64,000 nucleotides of DNA from CAZKAP01 sp964550895. GTDB taxonomy: Bacteria > Bacteroidota > Bacteroidia > Flavobacteriales > Flavobacteriaceae. The translations under genes were made by a program, and so were the position numbers. The stretch covers positions 7,039-71,038 of the forward strand of contig CAZKAP010000009.1 of assembly GCA_964550895.1 (NCBI GenBank), written 5' to 3'. The notes beneath the pieces were generated by a model. The model was not told the origin of the DNA. It was given only the letters and a program-made list of their open reading frames with translations, and did no database searches. Shown in pieces: positions 7,133 through 16,925 of the stretch. The number at the start of each line of letters is the position of its first letter. Position 1 is the stretch's first letter.

Positions 7133-9730
7133 TTATTTGGCTTCTTCCATGCGCCGTATCATATCCCTGAGGTGCATACGGTGCGCCTGAGTCGACTGAT
7201 TACCGCTATTGGAACGAGCTATGGCCTTAATCCGGTTGATCTGATACAGTACACCCGATTTGGTATTGGCCATGGCGCCGTCGTTCTCCAGATAAGCAAT
7301 CAGACGCTGCAGATAGGATAGCTGCAGATTCTGGCGAATGCTATGAACCGAGCCCCCTTTATCGGCATCGAAAACCGCATCGGTAAGATCGTTCAGATAC
7401 TCAGAAAGGCCGTACTCATTGCCGTACTGCTCAGTATCCCTAATGCGATTCAGCAGGTTCTCGTGCAGCAACTGCCCCAGGAGACTGTTCTGAACCCCCA
7501 GTATACTGCTGTGCAGTTTGGGGTCTTCGCCTTCATATGGCTGATTGAAACCCCTTCGCTGTAACTGAAGGTGACGCACCAGTTCGTCGTCCACCTTCCA
7601 GGCATCAGGGGCAAAAGCGTATTGGGCCAAAGCCTCCATCGCTGCCTGCTGTTTGTCTTCGGGCATAGGCGTATATGGGTCTTGTCCCTTTGGATCCGTA
7701 CCCTCCACGGCCCGATTCACGTATACCCCACCTATGTGCTTGCTGATTACCCGCAACTGTATGCCTTTGTGTCCGAGCAGGCGCAGATAGGTGTCGCGCA
7801 GTTTGGCGAAAGACTTCCCGTCTTCGGTGTATTTCTCGAGTAGCCGGGGCATAAGCCGCTGTTCGACCAGTTCGATTTGTTCGGTAGCGAACCGCACAGG
7901 ATCGTCGGTCAGGTCGTAGATGTTCACCATGGGATCTATACCTTTTCCATTGGAACGCATGTCGTCTCCATCGTTACCAAAAGCGAGTCGGGGATCGGCG
8001 CTTCGGCTCAGGATATTCTCGAGTCGGGCGTCCTCGGCCGCTGGGTTCTCAAGGGCTTCTGAATAACCGTATTCAATAGCCCACATATCGTAATGCCCGG
8101 GCTTGTAGTCGTAAAAGACCGACTTGTAATCCCCTGTAGACGGGTAATTGACCGCCGGGTATTCCATAACGGAATTGCAGAGCCCCTCCTCGACCATCTT
8201 GGCCATGTTCCTGGCGTCTTCAACCGATTGCAGCGTACTGGCTTTCATATTGTGATTGAGTCCCAGGGTATGACCAATCTCGTGTAAAATCAGCCGTTTT
8301 ACAGATTCCTCCAGGAATCGTTGTTTTTCTTCGGGGCTATCAGTGAGGTCAAACGCTGCCCTGGCAAAGGCCATCTGTTCAGCCATGAGGTTCCCTGCCG
8401 AGCAATGGGTGTATTTACGGGTATTGTCCTGCAGTTCGTCCCAGATGGCTTCCTCCTCCTGTTGTTGCTCGAATCCGGCAAGTTCAAAGAACTCCGATCG
8501 ACGCAGCCTTCCCAGTACCGCTCCGTATTCCAGCATAATATCGGCTCCGAGTATCTGACCCGTTCGCGGGTTGACAAAGCTGGGGCCATAACCCGTGAAT
8601 GGGGGGCGGGGCGAAGAAGTCCACCGCAAAACATTATACCGTATATCACCGGCATCCCAATCGGCATCGTCGGGCTGCACCTTAACCACCAGGGCGTTGC
8701 GGTAGCCGGCGGCTTCAAAGGCGATATTCCAGGCCTCTGCACCTTCCCTGATGATATCGCGCAGTTCCTGGGGAGTCGTGTTCTCGATCCACCAGGTTAT
8801 GGGTTCCACCACATCCGAAACCGGTGCCCCAGGGTTGACCTTCTCCAGGTGCCAGCGATGAATCATGTCCCGATAAGGCGTCGCATCCGACACGGTCAGA
8901 TCCGTCACATTTCTGGAAAAATACCCTATGCGCTCGTCGTCCTTCCTGGGCACAAAGTTATTCTCGGGTACCGCGATCAGGCTGTGCTGATAGGTTACAC
9001 TCACGAATCTGCCGTCAGTAACCTCAGAGGGTCCGAAAGTACTCCGGCCGGATCCCTCGAATACCAGTTCCACTCGAACATCGGTATTCTCAGGGTAGTT
9101 ATTCAGGGTCAGCAGCCGGCTCTTGGATTTACTCATTTTACCCAGCTGAAAGCCCCGGTAAGAGGAAGGATAAACCCGCTTAAGCCGGGTAAAGGTCTCC
9201 CCCATAAACAACGAACTGCTCTCGATCAGGTAGGCATCGTTTTCCGTATCCTGCGCCTCGATCTTGCCATCGAAGAATACAGGCTTGTTGATGTTGGCAT
9301 CCCGGGCCTTGCTGATGGCGTTCTCGGGATCAAAGTAGTATTCCGTGTTTTCGAGCTGAAAATTCAGCTTGTCGTATGCTTTGTTAATGGTGAAGATGCG
9401 GGAACCCCTGTAGGATCCGCGGTTGGTTCCGGCGGCCGCTACCCCATTTTCCACATATCCGAAATGGATGTACTCCTTGCCTAATTGGTCTCCGCCTACC
9501 TCCAGGTAAGTCTTACCCGTCACCGTATCCAGATACACAGTGAACAAGCCCTCCTGTTTTTTGAATTTTTTGGTGTATTCCGCTATGCTTTTCAGACTTT
9601 TTTCCTTCTTGGAGTCGGCCGCAGCCGCGATCTGAGCCTTGTTCTTCTTTTTCTTACGCTGTGCGTATGCAGGATGGCCCATGGAGACCATCATCATGCC
9701 TGCCAGCAATAGGGATAGGTAATACCGCAT
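7133..9730 (-). CDS. Zinc-dependent metalloprotease, DUF5117/DUF4953 family
   Basis: This 865-residue secreted protein has a signal peptide (LSLLLAGMMMVSMGHPAYAQ) followed by a very basic linker. The DUF5118-like N-terminal part and the DUF5117 domain fill about residues 40-330. The zinc site HEIGHTLGLNHN is at about 482-493, with a Met-turn-like SVMEYPAVN downstream, as in metzincin proteases. The C-terminal third is mostly helical. The family is widespread in Bacteroidota and found in the periplasm or outer envelope; substrates are unknown. It heads a two-gene unit with the ABM protein. Confidence 0.9.
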   Translation of the reverse strand: MRYYLSLLLAGMMMVSMGHPAYAQRKKKKNKAQIAAAADSKKEKSLKSIAEYTKKFKKQEGLFTVYLDTVTGKTYLEVGGDQLGKEYIHFGYVENGVAAAGTNRGSYRGSRIFTINKAYDKLNFQLENTEYYFDPENAISKARDANINKPVFFDGKIEAQDTENDAYLIESSSLFMGETFTRLKRVYPSSYRGFQLGKMSKSKSRLLTLNNYPENTDVRVELVFEGSGRSTFGPSEVTDGRFVSVTYQHSLIAVPENNFVPRKDDERIGYFSRNVTDLTVSDATPYRDMIHRWHLEKVNPGAPVSDVVEPITWWIENTTPQELRDIIREGAEAWNIAFEAAGYRNALVVKVQPDDADWDAGDIRYNVLRWTSSPRPPFTGYGPSFVNPRTGQILGADIMLEYGAVLGRLRRSEFFELAGFEQQQEEEAIWDELQDNTRKYTHCSAGNLMAEQMAFARAAFDLTDSPEEKQRFLEESVKRLILHEIGHTLGLNHNMKASTLQSVEDARNMAKMVEEGLCNSVMEYPAVNYPSTGDYKSVFYDYKPGHYDMWAIEYGYSEALENPAAEDARLENILSRSADPRLAFGNDGDDMRSNGKGIDPMVNIYDLTDDPVRFATEQIELVEQRLMPRLLEKYTEDGKSFAKLRDTYLRLLGHKGIQLRVISKHIGGVYVNRAVEGTDPKGQDPYTPMPEDKQQAAMEALAQYAFAPDAWKVDDELVRHLQLQRRGFNQPYEGEDPKLHSSILGVQNSLLGQLLHENLLNRIRDTEQYGNEYGLSEYLNDLTDAVFDADKGGSVHSIRQNLQLSYLQRLIAYLENDGAMANTKSGVLYQINRIKAIARSNSGNQSTQAHRMHLRDMIRRMEEAK

Positions 9731-9822
9731 CTTTTAAATTTTTAAGGTGAAAAGATACATAAATTGCCCCCTGTAGGGAACACGAACTGCCGGATGACTT
9801 TAGTTTACCCCCGAATGGCGGT

Positions 9823-10899
9823 CTAGGGAAGAAAGGGGTAGATCGCGGAAGGAACGTATCCCACCTCGGTAGAGCGGAGCAGTTGTCCTTGTAAGTCACG
9901 GGCTTCCAGAGTCCCCGGGGAGGCAAAATCGCCAGCATCCACTCCGTATAAGGTTCCCTGAGATACGTACATTCCATAATACTGGATTCCACTGAACACA
10001 AGCTGGGGCACCGATTCCGTGCCATCAGCAGGAAGCCTGTACACGCCTCCTTCCATCAAAAAGAACAGGTGATTACCATCACGCTGGAGCTGACCCGGGT
10101 GCTGGTTAGCGGCAAATACCAATACGCGCTCAACGCCCAGGTCGGTCAGGTCGATGCGATAGAGGCTCCCGCCCGTTTCGTTCCCTGTAAAGGAGGGGTT
10201 ACCCCCGCATAGCACCCAAAGATTTCCTCTACCATCGAACTGCATAGAGTTGGGAACATCTCCGACGGTGAGCGTTTCGACCTTGGAATCCGAACCCATA
10301 ACACTCAGGAGATTGTTCTGGGAAAATCCTCCCTGATGAGCGATATAGAGTCGGTTACCGTCGCTGAGAATCCGCTCGGGTCCTTCCTCCACAGGGATTT
10401 TTTCCGCAACCTCATGGGAAGCAAGATCGACTACTGCAACGAAATCATCAGAAGGGTCCGTTCCCTCGCCCCAGTTGGTCACGTAGCCCTTGCCGTCCAA
10501 AAATGCCATATAACGCGGGTTGAACAAATCGCCATCAGCTCTGCCGTCTATCGTGGCCCTAACCTCCATGGTCGATGACTCCACCACTTCGACCTTCTGG
10601 GAATTGTTAACCACTATATAGCTCGTTTCGCCATAAAATGCCATACTCTGTGCTACATCGCCCAGCGGTTGTGCGTTCACGGTTTTAAAAATCCCATCGG
10701 CCTGTATGCTGAAGTCTTCGGATACCAGGGATAGGCTGGCATTCCCTCCGAGGAACTGTCCTTCGTGCAGGATCAGCAGACCACCCTCATATGGGCTCAG
10801 CGGCATCGTGTTCAGTCCTTGTGTTTCGCTTTCGACTGTGCAGGAATGCAGCGTTAGCAAAGCCATTATCCCTGCGATCAAATACCTGGATGTCTTCAT
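9823..10899 (-). CDS. BtuG-like beta-propeller surface lipoprotein (DUF5074/YncE type)
   Basis: This 358-residue lipoprotein has Cys20 after LITGIM-type hydrophobic segment and LHSC. The rest is a series of propeller blades (AQSMAFYGETSYIVVNNSQK, PRYMAFLDGKGYVTNWGEG, ERILSDGNRLYIAHQGG, PNSMQFDGRGNLWVLCGG, YGMYVSQGTLYGVDAGD). It starts 1 bp after the stop of the BtuB-like receptor and shares its cobalamin riboswitch. In Bacteroides, BtuG is a surface propeller that captures B12 for BtuB; this pairing suggests the same job here. The role is inferred from family and context. Confidence 0.8.
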   Translation of the reverse strand: MKTSRYLIAGIMALLTLHSCTVESETQGLNTMPLSPYEGGLLILHEGQFLGGNASLSLVSEDFSIQADGIFKTVNAQPLGDVAQSMAFYGETSYIVVNNSQKVEVVESSTMEVRATIDGRADGDLFNPRYMAFLDGKGYVTNWGEGTDPSDDFVAVVDLASHEVAEKIPVEEGPERILSDGNRLYIAHQGGFSQNNLLSVMGSDSKVETLTVGDVPNSMQFDGRGNLWVLCGGNPSFTGNETGGSLYRIDLTDLGVERVLVFAANQHPGQLQRDGNHLFFLMEGGVYRLPADGTESVPQLVFSGIQYYGMYVSQGTLYGVDAGDFASPGTLEARDLQGQLLRSTEVGYVPSAIYPFLP

Positions 10900-10900
10900 A

Positions 10901-12724
10901 TCAAAAATTTAAAGTAAGTTGACTGGTGAGGTTCCGGCCGGGCATGGGCCTGAATGCCACCCATTCATAGTACTGGTTGTAAAGGTTACGCAGCTGTAGC
11001 CCCAGCGTATATCGAACCGTTCCTTGAATATCCGGATTCCAGTAGAGGCCCGCATCGAAACGGATCCAGGGTTCGAGCGGAGTCGCCCCGTTCGTGCGTA
11101 CCGATCCGGTATACACCTGCCTCAGGAATAGCCTGAGACTCCGGTACCTCCAATCCAGCCTGAACCTGGCCTGATGTCTGGGCGTATAGGCCATTTGCTC
11201 TCCGGTCGAGCGGTCTATGGATCGGATAAGGCCGTAGCGCGCGGTAGCTGACAACCCATTTTTGTCCCGATGAATCAGACGACCGGTCAGCGAGGTCTCC
11301 CACCCCTGTATCCAAACCCGGTCGGTATTGACGGGTGACCAGATCTCCGGATCTGCTCCGGGCAGCCAGCGGATCAGATCCCTGCTCCGAATCCAGTACA
11401 ACTGGGATTCCCAGGTGACACGTTTCGAGGACCCGAGCAGGCCGGCCTCCCACTGCACGGAACGCTCCGGTCTGAGATTTGGGTTTCCTCCCGGAACCCA
11501 GTAGAGGTCATTCAGCGAGGGAATACGAAAGTTTCGGGAAAAATTTCCCTTGAGGCTCCAGCCCGGTGCAATCCTTTGCTGTCCCTGAACCGCAAAAAGA
11601 AGCGGTCCGTTGAATTCGCTGGTCCAGTCCTTTCTCAGGCTAGCGCTCAGTCTGGTGCCCCTTCGTTCAAACCGGAGCAGGGAACTCAGTGCCACGTCCA
11701 GGCGTCCCCTGCCTGCAATATTCAGGCCCCGGGCGCTGAGTTGCTGCCCTTGCAAAAAATGCTGCCAGGTCCAGCCTTTGCCCCACTCCAGTGTGCCTTC
11801 ATACCGTCCGAGAAGGGTGTGCACCCGACCGTCACCGGTTGAGACTCCCGAATCCGACATCCAAAAGGTGTATTCTTCGTACAGGTGGGCGAGCCTGAGT
11901 ACCGTTTCATAGCGATCGCCCCCGGAATCCAAACTGAGCTGGGTGCGCGAGAAGGCGTCCTTGTACCGGCTATTGCTGGGCGCGAGTAAGGTTCCGCTCA
12001 GTTGCCGGTCGCCGATATTTCCCATGTGATAGACGTTCAGGGTGGTAGTTCGGCTGAGCTGATGTCCGGCATTCAGGTTCCAGGTAAATGACTTGTAGCC
12101 TCCGTTTTCATTCCTGAGATCCGTATGGACTATGGGGTAGTCGTTATCGGAATCCTGAGCGGTAATTCCCCAGCGAAGTTTCCACTTGCTTCCTCCCCCG
12201 TTCTGGCGAAAAGCGATCAGGCGCGTATCGTAGCTCCCGTAGGAAATATCGAACCGCTGCTCCCATGGGGTATCAAATGCAGGGCTGTTCTCAAGGTGCA
12301 GGCTTCCTCCGATGGCACCACTTCCGAACAGGACGCTACCTCCTCCCATTCGCAAAACCCAGCGATCTCCGGGCTGCCACAACCAATTGTTCAGGTCGAC
12401 CTGCCCGGTAAGGGGAGAATTGACGTTGATCCCGTTCCAGATGATCGAAGTTTGGCCGGCGGTAGTACCCCTCAGACTTGGCGAGGCAACCATACCCCTG
12501 CCATTCTCTCGAACGAACGCCAGGGTCTCATCGGAAAGGGTTGCAGCCAGTACAGGCCGCAATGGCTGAAGGGTGTCGGAAAGAATCCGCATGCGATAAC
12601 CATCCGAAAAACGAGAGAGTCTTCGGTCCGTCAGTACGACTTCCTCCAAAGGAATCGTACCCTGAGCACAGAGTAAGAGGGGAACCAACCATAGGATGGC
12701 TCCTGCAATAGTTTGCCTTAACAT
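10901..12724 (-). CDS. btuB: TonB-dependent cobalamin receptor (BtuB-like)
   Basis: This is a 607-residue outer-membrane receptor. The start is taken at ATG 12724, which gives a clean signal peptide (GAILWLVPLLLCAQ); a GTG two codons upstream is the alternative. A TonB-box-like EEVVLTDRR follows, then a plug with LRGTTAGQTSIIWNGINVN, then a beta-barrel ending in Phe (SQLTLNF). Substrate assignment to B12 rests on the riboswitch directly upstream and the BtuG-like partner downstream. Confidence 0.88.
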   Translation of the reverse strand: MLRQTIAGAILWLVPLLLCAQGTIPLEEVVLTDRRLSRFSDGYRMRILSDTLQPLRPVLAATLSDETLAFVRENGRGMVASPSLRGTTAGQTSIIWNGINVNSPLTGQVDLNNWLWQPGDRWVLRMGGGSVLFGSGAIGGSLHLENSPAFDTPWEQRFDISYGSYDTRLIAFRQNGGGSKWKLRWGITAQDSDNDYPIVHTDLRNENGGYKSFTWNLNAGHQLSRTTTLNVYHMGNIGDRQLSGTLLAPSNSRYKDAFSRTQLSLDSGGDRYETVLRLAHLYEEYTFWMSDSGVSTGDGRVHTLLGRYEGTLEWGKGWTWQHFLQGQQLSARGLNIAGRGRLDVALSSLLRFERRGTRLSASLRKDWTSEFNGPLLFAVQGQQRIAPGWSLKGNFSRNFRIPSLNDLYWVPGGNPNLRPERSVQWEAGLLGSSKRVTWESQLYWIRSRDLIRWLPGADPEIWSPVNTDRVWIQGWETSLTGRLIHRDKNGLSATARYGLIRSIDRSTGEQMAYTPRHQARFRLDWRYRSLRLFLRQVYTGSVRTNGATPLEPWIRFDAGLYWNPDIQGTVRYTLGLQLRNLYNQYYEWVAFRPMPGRNLTSQLTLNF

Positions 12725-12761
12725 GATCACCTACTTTTATCCCGAAAGCAACAGGGTTTTT

Positions 12762-12992
12762 AAAACAGGCAGGTCTCCTGGCTTACCTCATTCACAGGCA
12801 CCTTCCCATCCGAGTTCGAAGCTCAGGACAGTGGTAACTCAGCAAGTGAACTTCCCATTGAAGGCGGCAGGCCTCGCGCTAGGATAAGGCTTACAGTTGC
12901 GGGAACAGCTCCGGTCTTACACCGGATTCCCTTTTCATTCCCCTGACCACCTGGCTGCATAGCGGGCGACAAGGGAAACCTGTTTCACGAGT
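12762..12992 (-). ncRNA. Cobalamin riboswitch
   Basis: Read on the minus strand, the conserved core is visible: GGGAATCCGGTGTAAGACCG, GCTGTTCCCGCAACTGTAAGCC, the B12-box-like ACCACTG, and GAGGTAAGCCAGGAGACCTG. The outer stem pairs AAACAGG at the 5' side with CCTGTTT at the 3' side. It ends about 40 nt before the btuB start, so it can turn off btuB and the BtuG-like gene when cobalamin is plentiful, probably by masking the ribosome-binding region (inference). Confidence 0.95.
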
Positions 12993-13170
12993 AAAGGTAA
13001 CGCATAATCCCGGGGTTGCGGGGAGTTTGGGGAATTCATTTCGGCATCAGTTAGCCAATCGACAGGGGTGTTGCCCACCTGCTAAAATGCCCGGACGATC
13101 CGTAGAAATTCATCGAAATATTCACCCGATATAACGCGACTTTTCATAGCTTCACATCGTATACTTCGCT

Positions 13171-13878
13171 ATGGAAGCCTACCTGAATCAAACCGAATGG
13201 GCATTGCTCATATCCTTGCTTATGCTGGTCTTCTTCATGACCGCCTTTTTCTTGAGTTCGTCCCGGCGGGCCGGGAAGGTCAGGACGCTTCGTCTCCCGC
13301 CGGAGGAGGACGAGAGCTCCGCAAGGGATGAATTCGATCAGTACGAAACCTGTACCCATTGGATCAGCCTCCGAAATGCCGGGGCATTAAGCCCGGATGG
13401 ACAGCATGGCAGCCGCTTCCTGAGCAGAGCTTCCCTGCCGCAGGAAATTCAGGATCTTATGCAGCAGATCGGATTTGAAATCACCGTTCGGGAAATTGGT
13501 ATAAAACCCGAGAGGCACGTTCGCCTGGAAATCAAGGTTAACGATAGGGGATATTTCGAGCTGGGAAGGCGCAAGGGCCCGGGGCCTTTTGAATACACCC
13601 TACCCCGGGTTACTCATAGTGAAGTGGCACTCTACGTATGGCAGCCCTTCGTTAACCTAAATAAGGAACAGGTCTACCATCAGATCCGGTTCGGCCGCCT
13701 TAAGGATGCCGGAGCATGGAGGATCGTCTTCGAACTGCAGTCCATCACCGATCAGTTTGCCCACCTGGACTACGAGATGTACGGGGAACGACTGAATGAC
13801 GATTTGCCGGCCCAGGTCGATCTGGGGACCTTACCGACCCCGCCCCTTCCCGATCAGGGGTTGAGCGGTGAAAATTGA
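13171..13878 (+). CDS. Membrane-anchored protein of unknown function
   Basis: This 235-residue protein has an N-terminal membrane helix (TEWALLISLLMLVFFMTAFFL) followed by a basic, then acidic linker and a soluble domain of about 170 residues. The soluble part alternates strands and helices (LPQEIQDLMQQIGFEITVRE; YTLPRVTHSEVALYVW). The layout resembles a single-pass protein with a large cytosolic domain, reminiscent of ZipA-like architecture, but I see no convincing family match. It stands alone, convergent with the chromate transporter gene and divergent from btuB. Confidence 0.7.
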   Translation: MEAYLNQTEWALLISLLMLVFFMTAFFLSSSRRAGKVRTLRLPPEEDESSARDEFDQYETCTHWISLRNAGALSPDGQHGSRFLSRASLPQEIQDLMQQIGFEITVREIGIKPERHVRLEIKVNDRGYFELGRRKGPGPFEYTLPRVTHSEVALYVWQPFVNLNKEQVYHQIRFGRLKDAGAWRIVFELQSITDQFAHLDYEMYGERLNDDLPAQVDLGTLPTPPLPDQGLSGEN

Positions 13879-13896
13879 TAAAAAGAGTCGGGCAGC

Positions 13897-15033
13897 CTAA
13901 ATCAAATGCAACAGATACCCCAACAGGGACCCTAAAACCACTACCCAGACCGGATTTGCCTTACGGTATCCGAACACCCATGCAAAGCTCAACAGGGCGA
14001 TAAGAAGTGTGCGCCACTCGACTATGGCCTCGGACGAAAGCTCAACCAGCACGGCGGCCATAACGGACACGGCGGCCACGTTTACGCTATCCAGGAAGTA
14101 GCTCATAAAACGAGATTGCCTGAGCCTGGGGATCAGAGGATTTAAAAGGGAGACGAATACGAATGAAGGAAGGAATATCCCCAGGGTAGCTGCAACGGCT
14201 CCCCAGGGGCCAGCGAGTTGGTATCCGATAAAGGTCGAGGTGGACAATACGGGTCCTGGGGTGAATTGTCCCACCGCTATGGCATCCAACAATTCGGTTC
14301 GGGTAAGCCAGCCCCGGGCCACCAGCTCCGCATCCAGATAGGCGAAAAGTACGTATCCGCTGCCGTACAAAACAGCTCCTACCTTGAGAAACGACCAGAA
14401 CACCTGTGGAACGCTTATCGGGCTTCGAGCCAAATCACTGATTATGAGAAACACAGGGGCCAGGGATTTTAGGGAGGAACGAATGGGATCCCTGTAGAAG
14501 AAGAAGGCCGCACCGGCTAATCCCGATCCTAACAGCAGTAGCACTTCGTTGGCGCCACTCAGGCTGATAAACAGAATGAGTATGGCCATAACCATGAGTT
14601 CCGAATTCTTCAATGCCTTTCGTCCCAGTTTAACGATCGCCGAAGTGATGATCGCCAGAACAGCAGGCTGAATACCGTAAATAAAGGGTTGCACTTCTGG
14701 CAAATTTCCATAGCTCACGTACAGCCAGGCGAGAAAACCCGTAATGACCACGGAGGGTAAAATAAATGAAAGCCCGGCTACCACCAGCCCGGGAAATCCA
14801 CCGCGTTCCTTCCCGCAATGCATGGTGAGTTCCGTGGAGTTGGGGCCGGGAATCAGATTAGTCGCGCCTATCAAATCCAGGAAATGCTGGTGATCGATCC
14901 ACTTACGACGCTCCACCACCTCCTGCTCCATCATAGCGATATGGGCTGCCGGACCGCCAAAAGCGAAACAACCCAGTTTAAAGAAAACCAGTGCGATTTC
15001 CTTAAGGCGTTCTGACGGGTGCATCGTTTTCAT
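13897..15033 (-). CDS. chrA: Chromate transporter, ChrA/CHR family
   Basis: This 378-residue inner-membrane protein is made of two homologous CHR halves. The first carries FFKLGCFAFGGPAAHIAMM and VERRKWIDHQHFLDLIGATN; the second carries FWSFLKVGAVLYGSGYVLFA and LDAIAVGQFTPGPV. The family exports or takes up chromate (and perhaps sulfate) by anion transport. A longer frame exists upstream, but ATG 15033 (MKTMHPSERLKEIALVF) gives the usual family N-terminus, so 28 extra residues were dropped. Confidence 0.92.
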   Translation of the reverse strand: MKTMHPSERLKEIALVFFKLGCFAFGGPAAHIAMMEQEVVERRKWIDHQHFLDLIGATNLIPGPNSTELTMHCGKERGGFPGLVVAGLSFILPSVVITGFLAWLYVSYGNLPEVQPFIYGIQPAVLAIITSAIVKLGRKALKNSELMVMAILILFISLSGANEVLLLLGSGLAGAAFFFYRDPIRSSLKSLAPVFLIISDLARSPISVPQVFWSFLKVGAVLYGSGYVLFAYLDAELVARGWLTRTELLDAIAVGQFTPGPVLSTSTFIGYQLAGPWGAVAATLGIFLPSFVFVSLLNPLIPRLRQSRFMSYFLDSVNVAAVSVMAAVLVELSSEAIVEWRTLLIALLSFAWVFGYRKANPVWVVVLGSLLGYLLHLI

Positions 15034-15368
15034 GTCGTCGGGTTGGGTTGCAAATTTCTGGGTTTTTATTAAACTTGACGCACGTAGTCCATTATTCGTT
15101 TTTCCAGGGTCGCACACGAAGCCGGCGGCCGTTACGCCGGGGGCACTTCAACAGTCTAAAGAATACTTCCGAACACAGGTTTTACTTATAAATTATTCTC
15201 AGGAGAAACCGCCAATCACATCCGAAAAGGGCTTCCCGGGATAAGGAAGAAGAAAGGAGAGCCCAATCGGAATGAATCGGATTCCAAAACGAAGGATTCT
15301 GGAACAGGGATTTATCCGGGGAACTTAAAAGTCAGTAACTTAACCGTATCATAAATCGCTATCGGAGT
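15034..15368. other. Intergenic stretch without a recognised gene
   Basis: These 335 bp separate the divergent chrA and VOC genes. I see no credible ORF, RNA or exact TAnnTTTG element. A short GC-rich self-complementary patch near 15121-15140 is the only structure noticed and is probably chance. Confidence 0.4.
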
Positions 15369-15734
15369 ATGGAACGCATCATGCATGCCGCCACGGTAAT
15401 ACCGGTTACGGATATGTTTGCCTCCCTGGACTTTTACTGCAATACGCTCGGATTCCATCAGAATTTCCTTTGGAAAGACCCGCCCGAGTACGCGGTACTC
15501 AAGAGAGGCGAAACCAGCATCCATCTGACCTTGATACCCGATTACCAGCCGCCGAAAAAGCGCCTGGGATGCATCTATATATTCGTTAATCAGGTTGAAG
15601 AACTGCACAGGGAATTCGTTGAAAAGGGTGTACGCATCACGGCTCAACTGGATGAGCAGGAGTATCATATGAAAGACTTCGACCTCACCGATCCGGACGG
15701 CAATATCCTCATCTTTGGAGAGAGCAGTATCTGA
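15369..15734 (+). CDS. VOC superfamily (glyoxalase/bleomycin-resistance-like) protein
   Basis: This 121-residue protein has two beta-alpha-beta-beta-beta modules: VIPVTDMFASLDFYCNTLGF with a strand of SIHLTLIPD, then YIFVNQVEELHREFVEKGV and FDLTDPDGNILIFGE. The terminal D-P-D-G-N-x-L-x-F-x-E is the typical metal-ligand Glu motif. It could be an antibiotic-binding protein, a glyoxalase relative or a dioxygenase-like enzyme; sequence alone does not decide. Confidence 0.88.
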   Translation: MERIMHAATVIPVTDMFASLDFYCNTLGFHQNFLWKDPPEYAVLKRGETSIHLTLIPDYQPPKKRLGCIYIFVNQVEELHREFVEKGVRITAQLDEQEYHMKDFDLTDPDGNILIFGESSI

Positions 15735-15758
15735 ACAGGCCGTGACCCGAAACTACAG

Positions 15759-16889
15759 CTACATATTCAGGTCGAATACTTCCCAGGCCGGAAGCGCCCG
15801 GCCCTCGAAATCGAAGAGGGCATTGTTCTCCCAGGGAGACCCGTCAGGAGCGGCTGAGCCCTTGAATGCCACCCACTCCGGAGACCAGTAGCAAAAACCC
15901 TTACCGCGGGTCGTGCTTCGGGTGATTTCCCGGACCTCCAGCAGAAAATTGCGTTGTCCCTGAGCGGTGGCAGGAAACTGCGGCAGGAAGAGCTGAGACT
16001 CCAGGCCGATGATGTTGTTGGTAAAGTCATTAAACCCCAGGGTAAAGGGATAGGCCGTTTCAGCCAGAATCACTTCCTTTTCGTTTTCCGCACCCAGATT
16101 CTCCAGTACGGACTGCAGGGTCCCCAGACTTCGACCATGCCACCACGGATAGTAGGAAACGCCAATCAGGTCGTAGTCGATGGAGGCCACCTCACTAAAA
16201 AAGGCCGATGCTCCATCCAGGCCCGCATAGTGCAGCATGATTCGGGTATTGGAATCTGCGGCACGTACCGCCGTTGATGCGGTCTGAAGCAGCTGGAGGA
16301 ACTGATCCTTGCGGTCGAAGCGATCCCCGGCCGGCAACAGTATGCCCGGATTGATCTCATTTCCGATCTGATAGATATCCGGCTCCAATTCCCGGATGAC
16401 CTCAAAGGTGTAGCGGGCGACCTCGTCCTTCAGGGACTCGAAATCCAATCCCGCCCAGGCCGCGGGGGGTTCCTGTGTTCCCGGATCAGCCCAGCTATCC
16501 GAATAATGAGCGGTTATCCAGACCCGGTATCCATGGGATTTCAACCGGGCGGTGAACGCCCTGACTTCGGCCAGCCCGCTGCGACCGGATTCCGGATTGA
16601 CCCACAGTCTCAGGCGGACGGTATTTACCCCCTGCTCCTTCATGAAATCCAGCAAGGGTGCGGTCGTGCCCGCAGGGTTCCTATAGTTAAAGCCCGATGC
16701 CTCGATTTCCGGGTAAAAGGAGACATCGACCGCCGACACGAAAGCGGGAAGGAATCCTGTCGACGTTTCGTCGGTTTGTACGCTAAGGGCGGGATCTTTG
16801 CCGCAGGATGGCAGTAGCAGGAATAGTAGGATGGATCCCAGGCTCAGGCTTCTCATGAATCGCGAAATAATAAAACGGAAAATACTCAT
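15759..16889 (-). CDS. GH53 endo-beta-1,4-galactanase lipoprotein
   Basis: This 376-residue protein has a lipobox ending at Cys29 (LLFLLLPSC). It is a clan-A TIM barrel of family GH53: VDVSFYPEIEASG at the N-terminal strand, NTVRLRLWVNP, WITAHYSDSWADP, acid/base Glu178 in QIGNEINPG and nucleophile Glu277 in VILAETAYPF. GH53 enzymes cut beta-1,4-galactan, as in pectin side chains. Another in-frame ATG lies at 16856. It follows an orphan response regulator by 36 bp on the same strand, and no SusC/SusD pair is near. It probably acts at the cell surface or in the periplasm. Confidence 0.93.
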   Translation of the reverse strand: MSIFRFIISRFMRSLSLGSILLFLLLPSCGKDPALSVQTDETSTGFLPAFVSAVDVSFYPEIEASGFNYRNPAGTTAPLLDFMKEQGVNTVRLRLWVNPESGRSGLAEVRAFTARLKSHGYRVWITAHYSDSWADPGTQEPPAAWAGLDFESLKDEVARYTFEVIRELEPDIYQIGNEINPGILLPAGDRFDRKDQFLQLLQTASTAVRAADSNTRIMLHYAGLDGASAFFSEVASIDYDLIGVSYYPWWHGRSLGTLQSVLENLGAENEKEVILAETAYPFTLGFNDFTNNIIGLESQLFLPQFPATAQGQRNFLLEVREITRSTTRGKGFCYWSPEWVAFKGSAAPDGSPWENNALFDFEGRALPAWEVFDLNM

Positions 16890-16925
16890 TATTCTCCGGT
16901 AAATCGCGGGGCCACTCCCGGAACC

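Noticed and set aside
8321..9484. 387-codon plus-strand frame opposite the DUF5117 protease
   Set aside because: It lies wholly antisense to a gene with clear domains and zinc motif. Its composition mirrors the opposite strand and no family is recognisable.
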